From: a virus
Length of the DNA: 64,000 nucleotides
Direction: 5' to 3' (one strand)
Virus record (IMG/VR): IMGVR_UViG_3300024289_000028
Span: 22,154 to 86,153 of that record
The notes under the pieces are model-generated. The model had not been told where the DNA came from and ran no database searches. It was given only the letters and a program-made list of their open reading frames with translations. This document shows positions 1 to 9,197 of the stretch, in pieces; within the stretch, counting starts at the first letter, position 1, and the number at the start of each line of letters is the position of its first letter. Made by a program: the position numbers and the translations under genes.

Positions 1-2912
1 GTGTCATAAATTTCTTGAACACGAGTCTGTGCAGTTGTCGCTGCACCTGCTGAGCCAGCTGTACCTGAAGTATCTTGTGTAGATGTGTTTCCTGTAGACT
101 TAGTCCATCCGCCAGTATTACCAGTTGCAATATTGTCAATAATGTCTTTGATTCTATTAACGGTGGCTAATAGTGCTGTTTTTTGACCTGCTGGTTCTAC
201 TAATACTCCGTTACTATAATAAGCACGAGCGGCAATTACGGTTTGTAGATTACCGCCGTATGTTAAATCGTATACAAGAGCGTCTACAATGTAGCCCATA
301 TCACGAGTACATTTTGCTTTATCTCCTGCGCTTAATGCTGTCCAAACAGCATTATAGTTTGTATTCATATATGCTGAAACTTCGTCTTGAATAAAAGACT
401 TGTTAGCAAGAATTAAACGAGCCGCATTTAGATAGCCTGCATCTGAAGCATTGTTAGATCCGCCTGTTGGAGTTGGATATACAAATGCTGATGCATACGA
501 ATCTCCAAGTTCAATTACTTTCTTCATTTCTAAGATATTACTATCTGTGAATAAAGTAGCTGCTCCGGTGCCTGTGCCTGCTCTTTGTCCTGTTGTATTC
601 TGTGTTTCGCTGTTTCCTGTTGTAGGTGTCACAGCAGTATTTGTAATAATATCATCAACAATAGATTGAATACGTTGAAGAGCTGATATAGATTTAGTTT
701 TTTCATTAGCTGAAATTACACTTGGTGATGCTTCAGTTCTTGTTCCACGTAATTCATCTCCAACCACTGCGGTATTTGCAGGTACGATAATTGGTAATGT
801 TTCATAATAATGGCCGGTTTTAACAAAAATTGTAAAGTGTGGAATTTCTTCTGCTGGAAGAGAATCTGTATCTCCGGCTGTGATTGCATCTGTTACTATA
901 GAAACTAAAGACGAAACTAAGTCTGATGCATCGGTTTCGGCTGTATAGTTTGTGTCAATTACCTGTTTAATTCTGTTTCCTACAGAAATACCATTCAATG
1001 TTTGATAATTTGCAGCAGGTGCAGCATTAGATAAAATGCTATCCATCAAACTTACACCGTAATTAATTGCAGCAACGGTCTGAGCTTCTTGTCCGCTAAT
1101 ATAGCTTGCGCCTAATGTTGTAAAATAGGCTTGAGCAGCTTCTATAGTTTTACCATTTCCTGTATGAGAAATATCATAGACAATAGCATCTACTAATAGA
1201 CCCATATCTCTTTGGCAAATAGTTTTATCATATGAGAAACCTGACCAAATTCCTGTGCCTGCGGTAATTTGATAATCAACCCATTCAACAATTTCTTTCT
1301 GAATAAATGTTCTGTTGATAGAAAGTAGATATTTTGCATTTGGGTATTCAGTACCTGCTTCAACTTGTTGAGCAGCATATCTTACACTTGCCCATGGTTG
1401 GTCAATGGTTAGACCAAATGTTGGAGCAGGAGTGTTTGTTCCGTGAGGGGCAACATAATAAACTTTTGATACACGACCAAAGTATGCCCATGCTGGATAA
1501 CCACCATCTACTGAAAGTACCTGACCTTCGTCGCCTATTGGTAATCTTGTTGGGCCAGATCCTGAATAATAAACTAAGTCGCCAGCAGTAGTAAGTACGC
1601 TTTCTTCGTTACCTGCTGTTAATAAATTCCAATAAGTTCCAAGAGTGTCGTTATCTGGACGGCTTGGTGTTGATGCTGTGTGGGCTTGAACACAAATATA
1701 AGAATTTGGTCCATACTTAACTGCGTCGCCTAAAATATAAGCCGTTGAAGTTACCCATGTGCTTCTCCACTTGATACCTTCGTTTAATAAACTCCAATAC
1801 GATGCGTTTGGCGGTCTTTGGTTTGAATTATCGGCTGTGGCAACATAGGTAAAACCGCCGTTACGAACAATTTCGCCAACTTTATAAGATGCACCAGACG
1901 ACCAATCGCCAGCAAGTCTAAATCCTGTTGTAAACAAATCCCAATCTGTTGAATTAGTTGACGGTGCAAATCCGCCAGCAGATACATGATCTGTTTTTGC
2001 AATATAAGTATTTCCACCGTAGCGAACAATATCGCCGGGTTGATATGTTGTACCTGAAGTCCAATCGCTTTCAAATTCAACACCTTCAACAAATTGATTC
2101 CATTTAGCAACATCGGTTACAAAACTTGCTGCTGCTGTGTGGTCAGTAATACAAATATAAACGCCACCGCCATTTTTAACTAGGTCGTTGACCTTGTATC
2201 TTGTTGCTGTAGTCCATGCACCTTTGTATTCAACGCCTTGATTAAAATAATCCCACTTGCTTTGATCAGCTTCTAATCCAAGAGCAACGGTAGCAGCTGA
2301 TGTATGATATTCGTTACATACATATGTTGTACCGCCGTACTTGATAACATCGCCTAGTTTATATCTAGTAGATGATGTCCATGCACCTTTCCAATCAAGT
2401 CCTTTAGAAAATAAATCCCACTTGCTTTGATCAGCTTCTAATCCAAGAGCATTTGTACCTGCGGCAGTATGTGCGGTGTTACATAGGTAGGTGTAACCAC
2501 CGTACTTAACAATATCATTTACTTTATATGTTGTTCCAGCGACCCATGCACTCTTCCAATCAAAACTTTCTGCAAATAAATCCCAATCGCTTTGATTATC
2601 TTCTAATGTCGAATCACTAGTATGTCCATTATTACAAATATAAACATAACCACCGTACTTAACGATGTCGTTTTCTTTGTAAAGTGTTGTTGCAGTCCAA
2701 TCACCTTTCCAAACTTGACCGTCTGCAAACAAATTCCATTTAGTTGGAATATTATCTAAGTCTGTATAGAAATCAGCTGCTGCTGTGTGACCGACTACGC
2801 AAAGATATGTACGTCCGCCATATGCAATAATGTCGTCTTTATAGTATGTAGTACCGGTTGTCCAGTCATCTTTCCATACAAATCTAATTCTACCTAATTT
2901 AAACTCTGCCAT
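1..2912 (-). CDS. Large tail appendage protein, N-terminal part (runs off left edge)
   Basis: About 970 codons are open to the window edge with no stop. The start ATG (2912-2910) is preceded by GGAG and by a late-promoter-like box. The first ~450 residues are about nine tandem modules of ~55 residues with the pattern W-x-Y-x-x-G-D-I-V-x-Y-G-G-x-x-Y-x-C, often followed by H-T, then a K-W-x-L-F segment. This resembles chitin/carbohydrate-binding (CBM5/12-like) modules. After them come a T-R-L-P-I-G-D-E-G-Q-V motif and a K-V-Y-Y-V-A-P-H-G segment, then a long region likely to be beta-helical. It is a paralogue of the 1832-residue protein next to it. A role in host-surface binding is inferred from the modules and from the fibre-like neighbours. 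The C-terminus is unseen. Confidence 0.85.
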   Translation of the reverse strand, partial: MAEFKLGRIRFVWKDDWTTGTTYYKDDIIAYGGRTYLCVVGHTAAADFYTDLDNIPTKWNLFADGQVWKGDWTATTLYKENDIVKYGGYVYICNNGHTSDSTLEDNQSDWDLFAESFDWKSAWVAGTTYKVNDIVKYGGYTYLCNTAHTAAGTNALGLEADQSKWDLFSKGLDWKGAWTSSTRYKLGDVIKYGGTTYVCNEYHTSAATVALGLEADQSKWDYFNQGVEYKGAWTTATRYKVNDLVKNGGGVYICITDHTAAASFVTDVAKWNQFVEGVEFESDWTSGTTYQPGDIVRYGGNTYIAKTDHVSAGGFAPSTNSTDWDLFTTGFRLAGDWSSGASYKVGEIVRNGGFTYVATADNSNQRPPNASYWSLLNEGIKWRSTWVTSTAYILGDAVKYGPNSYICVQAHTASTPSRPDNDTLGTYWNLLTAGNEESVLTTAGDLVYYSGSGPTRLPIGDEGQVLSVDGGYPAWAYFGRVSKVYYVAPHGTNTPAPTFGLTIDQPWASVRYAAQQVEAGTEYPNAKYLLSINRTFIQKEIVEWVDYQITAGTGIWSGFSYDKTICQRDMGLLVDAIVYDISHTGNGKTIEAAQAYFTTLGASYISGQEAQTVAAINYGVSLMDSILSNAAPAANYQTLNGISVGNRIKQVIDTNYTAETDASDLVSSLVSIVTDAITAGDTDSLPAEEIPHFTIFVKTGHYYETLPIIVPANTAVVGDELRGTRTEASPSVISANEKTKSISALQRIQSIVDDIITNTAVTPTTGNSETQNTTGQRAGTGTGAATLFTDSNILEMKKVIELGDSYASAFVYPTPTGGSNNASDAGYLNAARLILANKSFIQDEVSAYMNTNYNAVWTALSAGDKAKCTRDMGYIVDALVYDLTYGGNLQTVIAARAYYSNGVLVEPAGQKTALLATVNRIKDIIDNIATGNTGGWTKSTGNTSTQDTSGTAGSAGAATTAQTRVQEIYD
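2249..2451. repeat. Two identical 38-nt repeats inside the module array
   Basis: The 38 nt at 2249-2286 recur exactly at 2414-2451, spacing 165 nt (55 codons, one module). Both encode L-G-L-E-A-D-Q-S-K-W-D on the minus strand. They indicate recent duplication or gene conversion between neighbouring modules. Confidence 0.85.
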
Positions 2913-2938
2913 TTATAGCTCCGTTATGCAAGTATTAA

Positions 2939-2946
2939 TATTTATT
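2939..2946 (-). promoter_or_regulatory. Late promoter -10-like box, AATAAATA
   Basis: The minus strand reads AATAAATA, close to the T4 late consensus TATAAATA. It lies 27 nt upstream of the ATG at 2912, with a GGAG ribosome-binding site between. T4 late promoters need only this element plus gp55, and gp55 is encoded in this window. Confidence 0.6.
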
Positions 2947-2967
2947 CAATCCGTAAATGCTAGGTTT

Positions 2968-5900
2968 TTAAGTTCCTGATAAGAACTTAGATGCCACTAA
3001 CATAGTTCCGTCTATTCCTCGTTTAAAGTTTACTTTTGATGTAAAAATTAACTCATCCCCTGTAGTTGTGCCAAGTGCCTGTGGTCCAACTTGAACAATA
3101 CCAGCAACAAGTTGGGCTGTAACTGCGTCTGCACCACCTCCAGAAACACGTCTTTGAATATACGCTTTAATTGCTCTCTGTGTTGGTACAACATTGTTTG
3201 AATCTGCTGTAAACGTTATGTCTGTTGAAAATTCTCTAACGACAACGCCTGATCCACCAACGGTAACACCACCCAACCTCAATTCTTCTAGACCTTGTAG
3301 TTCAAAGAATTGAGCATTTAATGTAACCGTGCCCGTTGCCTGTTCAACTGAGAATAATTCACCAACTCTAAAGTTACCGTCTTGGTCAGTACTTGTGTAG
3401 AACACACGACCTCCATCGCGTTCTCTAACTTCATCTTCTGGAGCAAGAACGGTTCCGTTTGGATTTAATGTATCCGGGTAGTTAGTTGAATAGAATCCTC
3501 CAAGACCGATATCTAAAAAGTCATGTCCAGTTAAACGAACCTGCGAATATTGCTGACGAATTTCAACCGATGTTCCGTGTTCTGGGCTTTCTTCTCTTCC
3601 TAGATCTTTAGCAATGGTTAATCTTGCGGTATAGTTTCCAATTGATCCGCTTAAGATTGTTGCTGTTAATAATTTATAAGTGTAATCGTCAATTCCAGCA
3701 ATGTTTAAGTTATCGCCCGGTCCTGGAATTCTAGTCAAGTTATTAACAACTAAAGAGTCTCCAATTTGATATTGATCTTTATACCCGTCTCCTGATACGG
3801 TTAATACGGTACTAGAAGTTTCGTAACCTGTACCTGCATTAATAATTGTAGGATTACCTAAAACTCCATTACCAATTCTAACTGCTGTAGAAACATCTGA
3901 GCTGTTACTTGGATCTGTAATGGTCATTGCTGGTGCTGATGTGTATCCGCTACCAGGTTCCCAAATATTAATACTAGAAATTCTTCCTGCAACAACTCTT
4001 GCTCTTGCCTGTGCTTGTACACCAGTGCTGATTAATCTACCAACATTGCTGTTAGTCGAGAATCCTGCAATTGCTAAGAATTTTCCTGGTTTCATTGGGT
4101 TTCCAAAACATACTGCTGCCCAAGGTGCTGTTGTGCTTATCGATTGATAAGTCCAATTATAACCATCTTTTGATATTGCTATAGTATTTGTACCGGTTGC
4201 AACGGCAACAAACAGACCTTGACCATAAGTTACCTGTTGCCAGTTAGCCGCAGTTAGTGTTGATTCATACCATGTTGAACCGTTAAAACTAATTGAAACT
4301 TCGGTAGCACCTGCATAACCGCCTGATAGTGCTACCCAGCGATTGTTACCAAAGGCTAGGCTAATTGCACCTTGTGGTATGCTTGTGGCTGTCCACGCTG
4401 TTCCATTTGTTGAATATGCAACCGCAGCACCTGCTGTTGAAGAATCACTAGCGGCTACTATAACAAATTTTCCCGAACCGTATTCGATAGCGTTCCAGTC
4501 AGCACCTTCTGGTAACGAAGATGTAGTCCATGTTGTTAGATCCAATGATGTAGCAACAATATTTTTGCTTCCAGAAATTGCTACCCATGTAGAATTTCCA
4601 TATGATACATCTCTCCAGTCTGTTGATCCCGGAATAGTCACCGATGACCAAGATGTGCCGTTAGTTGATTTTGCTACATAACCTCCTGTAGCAAAAGCTA
4701 ATAATACTCCTCCAGTATATTTTATTTTTGTCCATAGTGCGGTTACTGGAAGTGTGCCGTTAGTCCAGGTTACCCCGTCGGCTGAATAAGCAGCAACGTT
4801 GCTGTCAATAGCTACCGCTACCCAATATGTTCCATTGAATGCCAAACTACTCCATTGTCTGCTGTTTGGTAATGTAGTTGATGCTGACGTAAATCCCGGA
4901 CTAGTAAATGTAATTCGTGGTTCAATTGCATAATTTGCTGTTGTGTTCAACGATGTTTGTATAGGAGTACCCTCAACAAGATGTTCCCACCCTGCTGCAT
5001 GTAATAAGAATGAACCTGTAGCGTTAATTAGACCATATACTGAACCGCCTGACGATGTGCTAACTTTAATTTTGTTGTTTAATGAATCAATAGTATGAAC
5101 AAAATAAACAACATAATTAGCAATGTTTCCTATAGTTGTTCCAGAAAATACCACTGGTTGATTTACACTTAATGTTGTGGTGTCTAAAAGTGTAATCCAG
5201 TTTCCTGATGAAGATGTTGCCGAACATGATATTGGGCTTGTAGATTCTTTAGCTACATAAACAACTTTTCCTGTTGCATCATAATCGGCAATATATCCAT
5301 ATTGGCCAACACCTTGACCAGATGGAATTAAAATTCTCATTGTTTTATAAGTTGCAGCATCGTTTTCGTCTGATCCTGCAATTACAAATGTATATGCATC
5401 AGTTGTACCTTGGCCGGCGTTGGTTGTAAACACATATCCAGAACCTCCTTCTGCAGACGAATCGCCTCTATTTGTAATTCTTACTTCGTAAACTCCACCA
5501 TCTCTAATTTCATTACCTGAAACTTGTGCATTAATTCCAGAACCAACAATAGAGTATGAAGCACTAGAATAACCGTTACCGGCATGAGAATAAAAGACCT
5601 TCATTAATCCTTGGTCGTCGTTAACCATAGTCTGATACACATCTGCATCATAGTATCTATTGTTTACGGTGCAGGTAATTGGATCTTCTGTGGTATTATA
5701 TTTTTCAGATACAGCACCATAGGTTCCGTAAGAGCAGTTTCCGTTGGTTCCTCGGATCTTACCACCGTTTGTACATAGATAACCAATGTGGCAATAATAT
5801 GTAAAGATCGAAACACATTCTGTTCGGCCTTCACCGTTGGCCCATACACCAATACCGTCACTTAAAATTTGTGTGAAGTCGTTAGCAACCATTGTTTGAT

Positions 5901-8466
5901 TGCCACCGGCATGAAGGTCTCCATCAATCTTAAATCCAACACAGCCTGTACCAAACGTAGTGCAGTTAACTACGAACGGTGACTTAGTTCCTACCCATAC
6001 ACTAGTATCAGTTGGTCCCCATCCCGGATCTAGAGAAGCATAAGCCCCCGCAGACGGTCTTCTTGTTCCGTATTCATTAATTTCACCGAGTGTTCCTTCG
6101 AGCCCAATTAATGTTGCATTTCTTAAACCGGTTCCGTCTTGTAACAAGAACATGTTTGAAGTTTTGTTCATTTCTGCATTGTTGCCGTTGATAAAAAAGT
6201 TTGCAGCATTAATGGTATAGAAATTTCCAGGATATCCTATATCGTGAATCAATGCTTCAACAATCCTAGTAACATCTTGCGTCCATCTAGCAGGAAGTTC
6301 TGCTAGAGTAGAATCAACAAAATTTGCTTCAATGTATGATGTTGTTTCACTAATAATAAACTCTTTATTATTAACTAGCTGATTATATGCATTTAATCTT
6401 GCAGAAATTGCTGTTAATGTGTTTGTTCCAGAAAAAGTTACTGGGTTATAACTTTCAACTCTATTTTTAAATTGAGTTACTAAAGAGGTAATTGCTAACA
6501 CTTCGTCGTCACCGCCAGGTGAACCACTGAAGTCTTGTGGAAGATGGCCATATACTCTAGTACCGAATGCTGGACTTTCTTCGTCAGTATCTCCTATTAC
6601 ATCTTCTTTTACTATCAATGATGCAATAATTCCTATGTAATCAACAGCATCTAAAATTCTACTAATATAATCATTGCTGAATATATTTTCAGCAGGCTTA
6701 ATAATAGTTCCACGAAGTTCGTCACCGACAATGGCTACAAATGCAGGAATTCTAATAGGTAAAATTTCTTCAAATACGCCTGTTCTTGCAAAAATTGTTG
6801 CATAGCCTGTAACATTTTCTGTTGCATATCTAAGTGTTTTCCAAGGTTTTTGTGGAGATGTACCAGAACTTGCATCATCAGATCCGTGAGGTGCAACATA
6901 ATAAACCTTGTTTGATTCGAACATATTTTTCCAAGTTGGAAGGCCGTTCTCAACTTGTAAAACTTGTCCCTGTTCGCCAACTGGCAATCTAGTGTATCCA
7001 ACGGTACTGCCATCTTCTGTTGGGCCAAACATTCTTATGTCGCCTAGATTTTTTAATCGATTGTTTTTATTTCCGTCGGTAATTTTTTCCCAATAACGGC
7101 CGTGTAAGGTACTTCCATCCTCAGCATCGTCGTCCGGTCTGTTTGTTTGATCGGATTCGTGATTGTCTAAGCATCTGTAAGAGCTAGAAACCCAAACTAC
7201 CGTATCACCTGCACGATAAAAAATGTTCGGAGTCCATACACCAACCCAACGAGAGCCGGGAATAACTAAATCCCAATATGCAGAATTTGTTGAGCTTCCG
7301 TCATTAAGAATATCAGGATCTTGGCCAATGCTATCTGAAAATGCTAGATATAAATTTCCGCCTCTTCGAACAACATCTCCAATTTTATATTGAATAAATG
7401 CATCCCATGTTCCGGCAATTCTTGTGCTTTGAAATAATAATTGCCATGCTGTTGTCTGTGTTGATGGGTTTTGTCCGACTACGCTACTGCTCAATGCAAC
7501 ATATAAGTTTCCACCGTATCTAACAATATCGCCTTGTTGATAATTTGTTGTTGATGACCAATTTACATCGTATTCTGCTCCAGGGCAAAATATAGACCAA
7601 TTACTAATATCAAAATTTGTAGCAGATAAATGAAATGTTGTGCAATAGTACAGATAAGAACCGTATTTTACTACATCATTAAGTTTATAGGTAACGCTAT
7701 CTTCCCATGTACCGACATATTCGTATCCGTTATGTAAAATACTCCATTTACCGTAATCAGCATTTAACCCTAGTGTATCAGAACCTGCTGCTTTATGACC
7801 AACGGTACATTTGTAAGTAACACCACCATATTTGACAACATCATTTACTTTATATCGTGTGTTAATAGTCCAAGTTCCTTGCCAATCTAGAGAATCATTA
7901 ACTACGTCCCAAAAACTTTGACTATTTTCTAAACCAGATTCAAATGATCCGGCTGACAGGTGTGAGGAATTACAACGATAAGCAATACCACCATAACGAA
8001 CTACATCGTTTAATTTATAATATGTTGATGGTGCCCAATCTTCTGCCCAATTTTTTGAAGTGATTTGAATTGTCCATTTATCAGCATCTGCTGAAAAATA
8101 TGAATCTAAAGTTGCAGAAGTTGGATTTTCAGGATCTGGGGCAGAAGAAGTATGACCTTCTACGCATAGATAAGTTGTTCCGCCAAACTTAACAAGGTCA
8201 CCAACTTTATAATATGTATCGGTTTCCCAGTCTCCTAACCAGCTGACACCGTCTGCTACCAATTCCCATCTTGGAACTAATAATGGAGGAATATCATTAT
8301 TATAAAATTCTAAGTCAGCATAAAAATCAAAATTTGAAACGTGTGTTGTTAAACAGGTGAAAGATTTTCCACCGTAACTTACAATGTCATCAGGATTATA
8401 TCTTGTTGCAGGAGCCCATTCGCCCTGCCAAGTATATCTAAATCTACTTAATTTAAAATCTGCCAT
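2968..8466 (-). CDS. 1832-residue modular tail appendage/fibre protein with beta-propeller
   Basis: Residues ~1-440 hold about nine CBM5/12-like modules (pattern Y-x-x-G-D-x-V-x-Y-G-G-x-x-Y-x-C, then H). Residues ~480-560 carry T-R-L-P-V-G-E-Q-G-Q-V, then K-V-Y-Y-V-A-P-H-G and a G-D-E-L-R-G-T motif that begins a probable beta-helix. Residues ~1190-1465 are seven repeats with a W-x-x-V-x-Y-G start and S-x-x-G-x-x-W end, as in BNR/Asp-box propellers. A following G-S-G-Y-T-S-A-P module is also seen in the giant protein on the other strand. The C-terminus has V-F-Y-T-S-T-D-Q-D-G-N-F, common in fibre-like virion proteins of marine T4-like phages. The start is preceded by GAGGAAT. The exact position in the virion is not known. 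Confidence 0.85.
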   Translation of the reverse strand: MADFKLSRFRYTWQGEWAPATRYNPDDIVSYGGKSFTCLTTHVSNFDFYADLEFYNNDIPPLLVPRWELVADGVSWLGDWETDTYYKVGDLVKFGGTTYLCVEGHTSSAPDPENPTSATLDSYFSADADKWTIQITSKNWAEDWAPSTYYKLNDVVRYGGIAYRCNSSHLSAGSFESGLENSQSFWDVVNDSLDWQGTWTINTRYKVNDVVKYGGVTYKCTVGHKAAGSDTLGLNADYGKWSILHNGYEYVGTWEDSVTYKLNDVVKYGSYLYYCTTFHLSATNFDISNWSIFCPGAEYDVNWSSTTNYQQGDIVRYGGNLYVALSSSVVGQNPSTQTTAWQLLFQSTRIAGTWDAFIQYKIGDVVRRGGNLYLAFSDSIGQDPDILNDGSSTNSAYWDLVIPGSRWVGVWTPNIFYRAGDTVVWVSSSYRCLDNHESDQTNRPDDDAEDGSTLHGRYWEKITDGNKNNRLKNLGDIRMFGPTEDGSTVGYTRLPVGEQGQVLQVENGLPTWKNMFESNKVYYVAPHGSDDASSGTSPQKPWKTLRYATENVTGYATIFARTGVFEEILPIRIPAFVAIVGDELRGTIIKPAENIFSNDYISRILDAVDYIGIIASLIVKEDVIGDTDEESPAFGTRVYGHLPQDFSGSPGGDDEVLAITSLVTQFKNRVESYNPVTFSGTNTLTAISARLNAYNQLVNNKEFIISETTSYIEANFVDSTLAELPARWTQDVTRIVEALIHDIGYPGNFYTINAANFFINGNNAEMNKTSNMFLLQDGTGLRNATLIGLEGTLGEINEYGTRRPSAGAYASLDPGWGPTDTSVWVGTKSPFVVNCTTFGTGCVGFKIDGDLHAGGNQTMVANDFTQILSDGIGVWANGEGRTECVSIFTYYCHIGYLCTNGGKIRGTNGNCSYGTYGAVSEKYNTTEDPITCTVNNRYYDADVYQTMVNDDQGLMKVFYSHAGNGYSSASYSIVGSGINAQVSGNEIRDGGVYEVRITNRGDSSAEGGSGYVFTTNAGQGTTDAYTFVIAGSDENDAATYKTMRILIPSGQGVGQYGYIADYDATGKVVYVAKESTSPISCSATSSSGNWITLLDTTTLSVNQPVVFSGTTIGNIANYVVYFVHTIDSLNNKIKVSTSSGGSVYGLINATGSFLLHAAGWEHLVEGTPIQTSLNTTANYAIEPRITFTSPGFTSASTTLPNSRQWSSLAFNGTYWVAVAIDSNVAAYSADGVTWTNGTLPVTALWTKIKYTGGVLLAFATGGYVAKSTNGTSWSSVTIPGSTDWRDVSYGNSTWVAISGSKNIVATSLDLTTWTTSSLPEGADWNAIEYGSGKFVIVAASDSSTAGAAVAYSTNGTAWTATSIPQGAISLAFGNNRWVALSGGYAGATEVSISFNGSTWYESTLTAANWQQVTYGQGLFVAVATGTNTIAISKDGYNWTYQSISTTAPWAAVCFGNPMKPGKFLAIAGFSTNSNVGRLISTGVQAQARARVVAGRISSINIWEPGSGYTSAPAMTITDPSNSSDVSTAVRIGNGVLGNPTIINAGTGYETSSTVLTVSGDGYKDQYQIGDSLVVNNLTRIPGPGDNLNIAGIDDYTYKLLTATILSGSIGNYTARLTIAKDLGREESPEHGTSVEIRQQYSQVRLTGHDFLDIGLGGFYSTNYPDTLNPNGTVLAPEDEVRERDGGRVFYTSTDQDGNFRVGELFSVEQATGTVTLNAQFFELQGLEELRLGGVTVGGSGVVVREFSTDITFTADSNNVVPTQRAIKAYIQRRVSGGGADAVTAQLVAGIVQVGPQALGTTTGDELIFTSKVNFKRGIDGTMLVASKFLSGT

Positions 8467-8472
8467 TTATTA

Positions 8473-8847
8473 TTATTCCTCTGATGATCCGTTATCATAG
8501 ACATAACCTTCATTAACACGAACAACTAATTCACCTTCTTCATTAATATAATAGAACATTGGACGATCGTCCCATCTATACTGAGTATAGTTTAAATTTT
8601 CGTAAACAGGGTTATGGTTAACATCTATGCCTTCAAAAAAATCTACACCAGTTTCAAAATCTGTGTAATTATTTTCTTCTAAACCTGGATTATTAATTGT
8701 AATAATTCCTTTATCTTTAACTTGGTCAACCCTAGCTAAAAATAAACTTCCATTTTCATTTTTTCTTAGTCCGTAGAAAAATCTAGGAGTGTCGCCTAGG
8801 CGTGATACCGGATCATCGCCTAAATAATAATTATTTCCGCCTGCCAT
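8473..8847 (-). CDS. Small virion-associated protein (124 aa), function unknown
   Basis: This acidic 124-residue protein starts MAGGNNYYLGDD and is rich in Tyr, Asp and Asn (R-F-F-Y-G-L-R-K, R-W-D-D-R-P-M-F-Y-Y). It has no signal peptide or membrane segment. The start codon follows GGAGTAGAAG, a good ribosome-binding site. The gene lies 6 nt upstream of the 1832-residue appendage gene in the same transcript direction. Proteins of this type sit in virion clusters of marine T4-like phages, so a structural or fibre-assembly role is likely. That is inferred from context only. Confidence 0.7.
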   Translation of the reverse strand: MAGGNNYYLGDDPVSRLGDTPRFFYGLRKNENGSLFLARVDQVKDKGIITINNPGLEENNYTDFETGVDFFEGIDVNHNPVYENLNYTQYRWDDRPMFYYINEEGELVVRVNEGYVYDNGSSEE

Positions 8848-8857
8848 CTTCTACTCC

Positions 8858-9190
8858 TTATGATATCTCAACGTAACTTACTACTGCGTCAACGCTTGTT
8901 TCGGTATCGCTGACAATTCTTAATCCTGCTGTTTCTGGTAATATTAATTTTTCTCCGTTAGTAATTAACTTTACCGATGAGTTTGGAGGTATTGGTAGTC
9001 CTTTGATATAGACTGCTTCAACACTATCCTCACTAACTACATAAACGTCAACAACGCAAACATCGTAGTCAGTTGTGTTTGCTAGATTACATCCGATCAC
9101 GGTAATTCTATAACCGATAGGGGTTTGTAATACGTCAACTGGTGATGTTCCTATTCCTGTGTTAACTGCATGTTTAAACGTGGTTGGCAT
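8858..9190 (-). CDS. Small beta-rich virion protein (110 aa)
   Basis: The 110-residue sequence is almost entirely alternating hydrophobic and polar residues, as in a beta-sandwich. It has no membrane segment. The pattern resembles the 122-residue protein encoded at 12963-13331: a V/I-x-x-C-N turn near the front, an I-P-P/A-x-x-S/T-V hairpin in the middle and a K-L/I-I/V-L-x-x strand toward the end. The two may be distant paralogues. The spacing of 7-10 nt to both neighbours indicates one operon. A decoration or fibre-attachment role is a guess from location. Confidence 0.7.
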   Translation of the reverse strand: MPTTFKHAVNTGIGTSPVDVLQTPIGYRITVIGCNLANTTDYDVCVVDVYVVSEDSVEAVYIKGLPIPPNSSVKLITNGEKLILPETAGLRIVSDTETSVDAVVSYVEIS

Positions 9191-9197
9191 TTTATTC

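Noticed and set aside
2000-2912. Regular ~165-nt periodicity that could suggest a CRISPR-like array
   Set aside because: The period is one protein module inside an open frame. Repeats are degenerate and spacers are coding.
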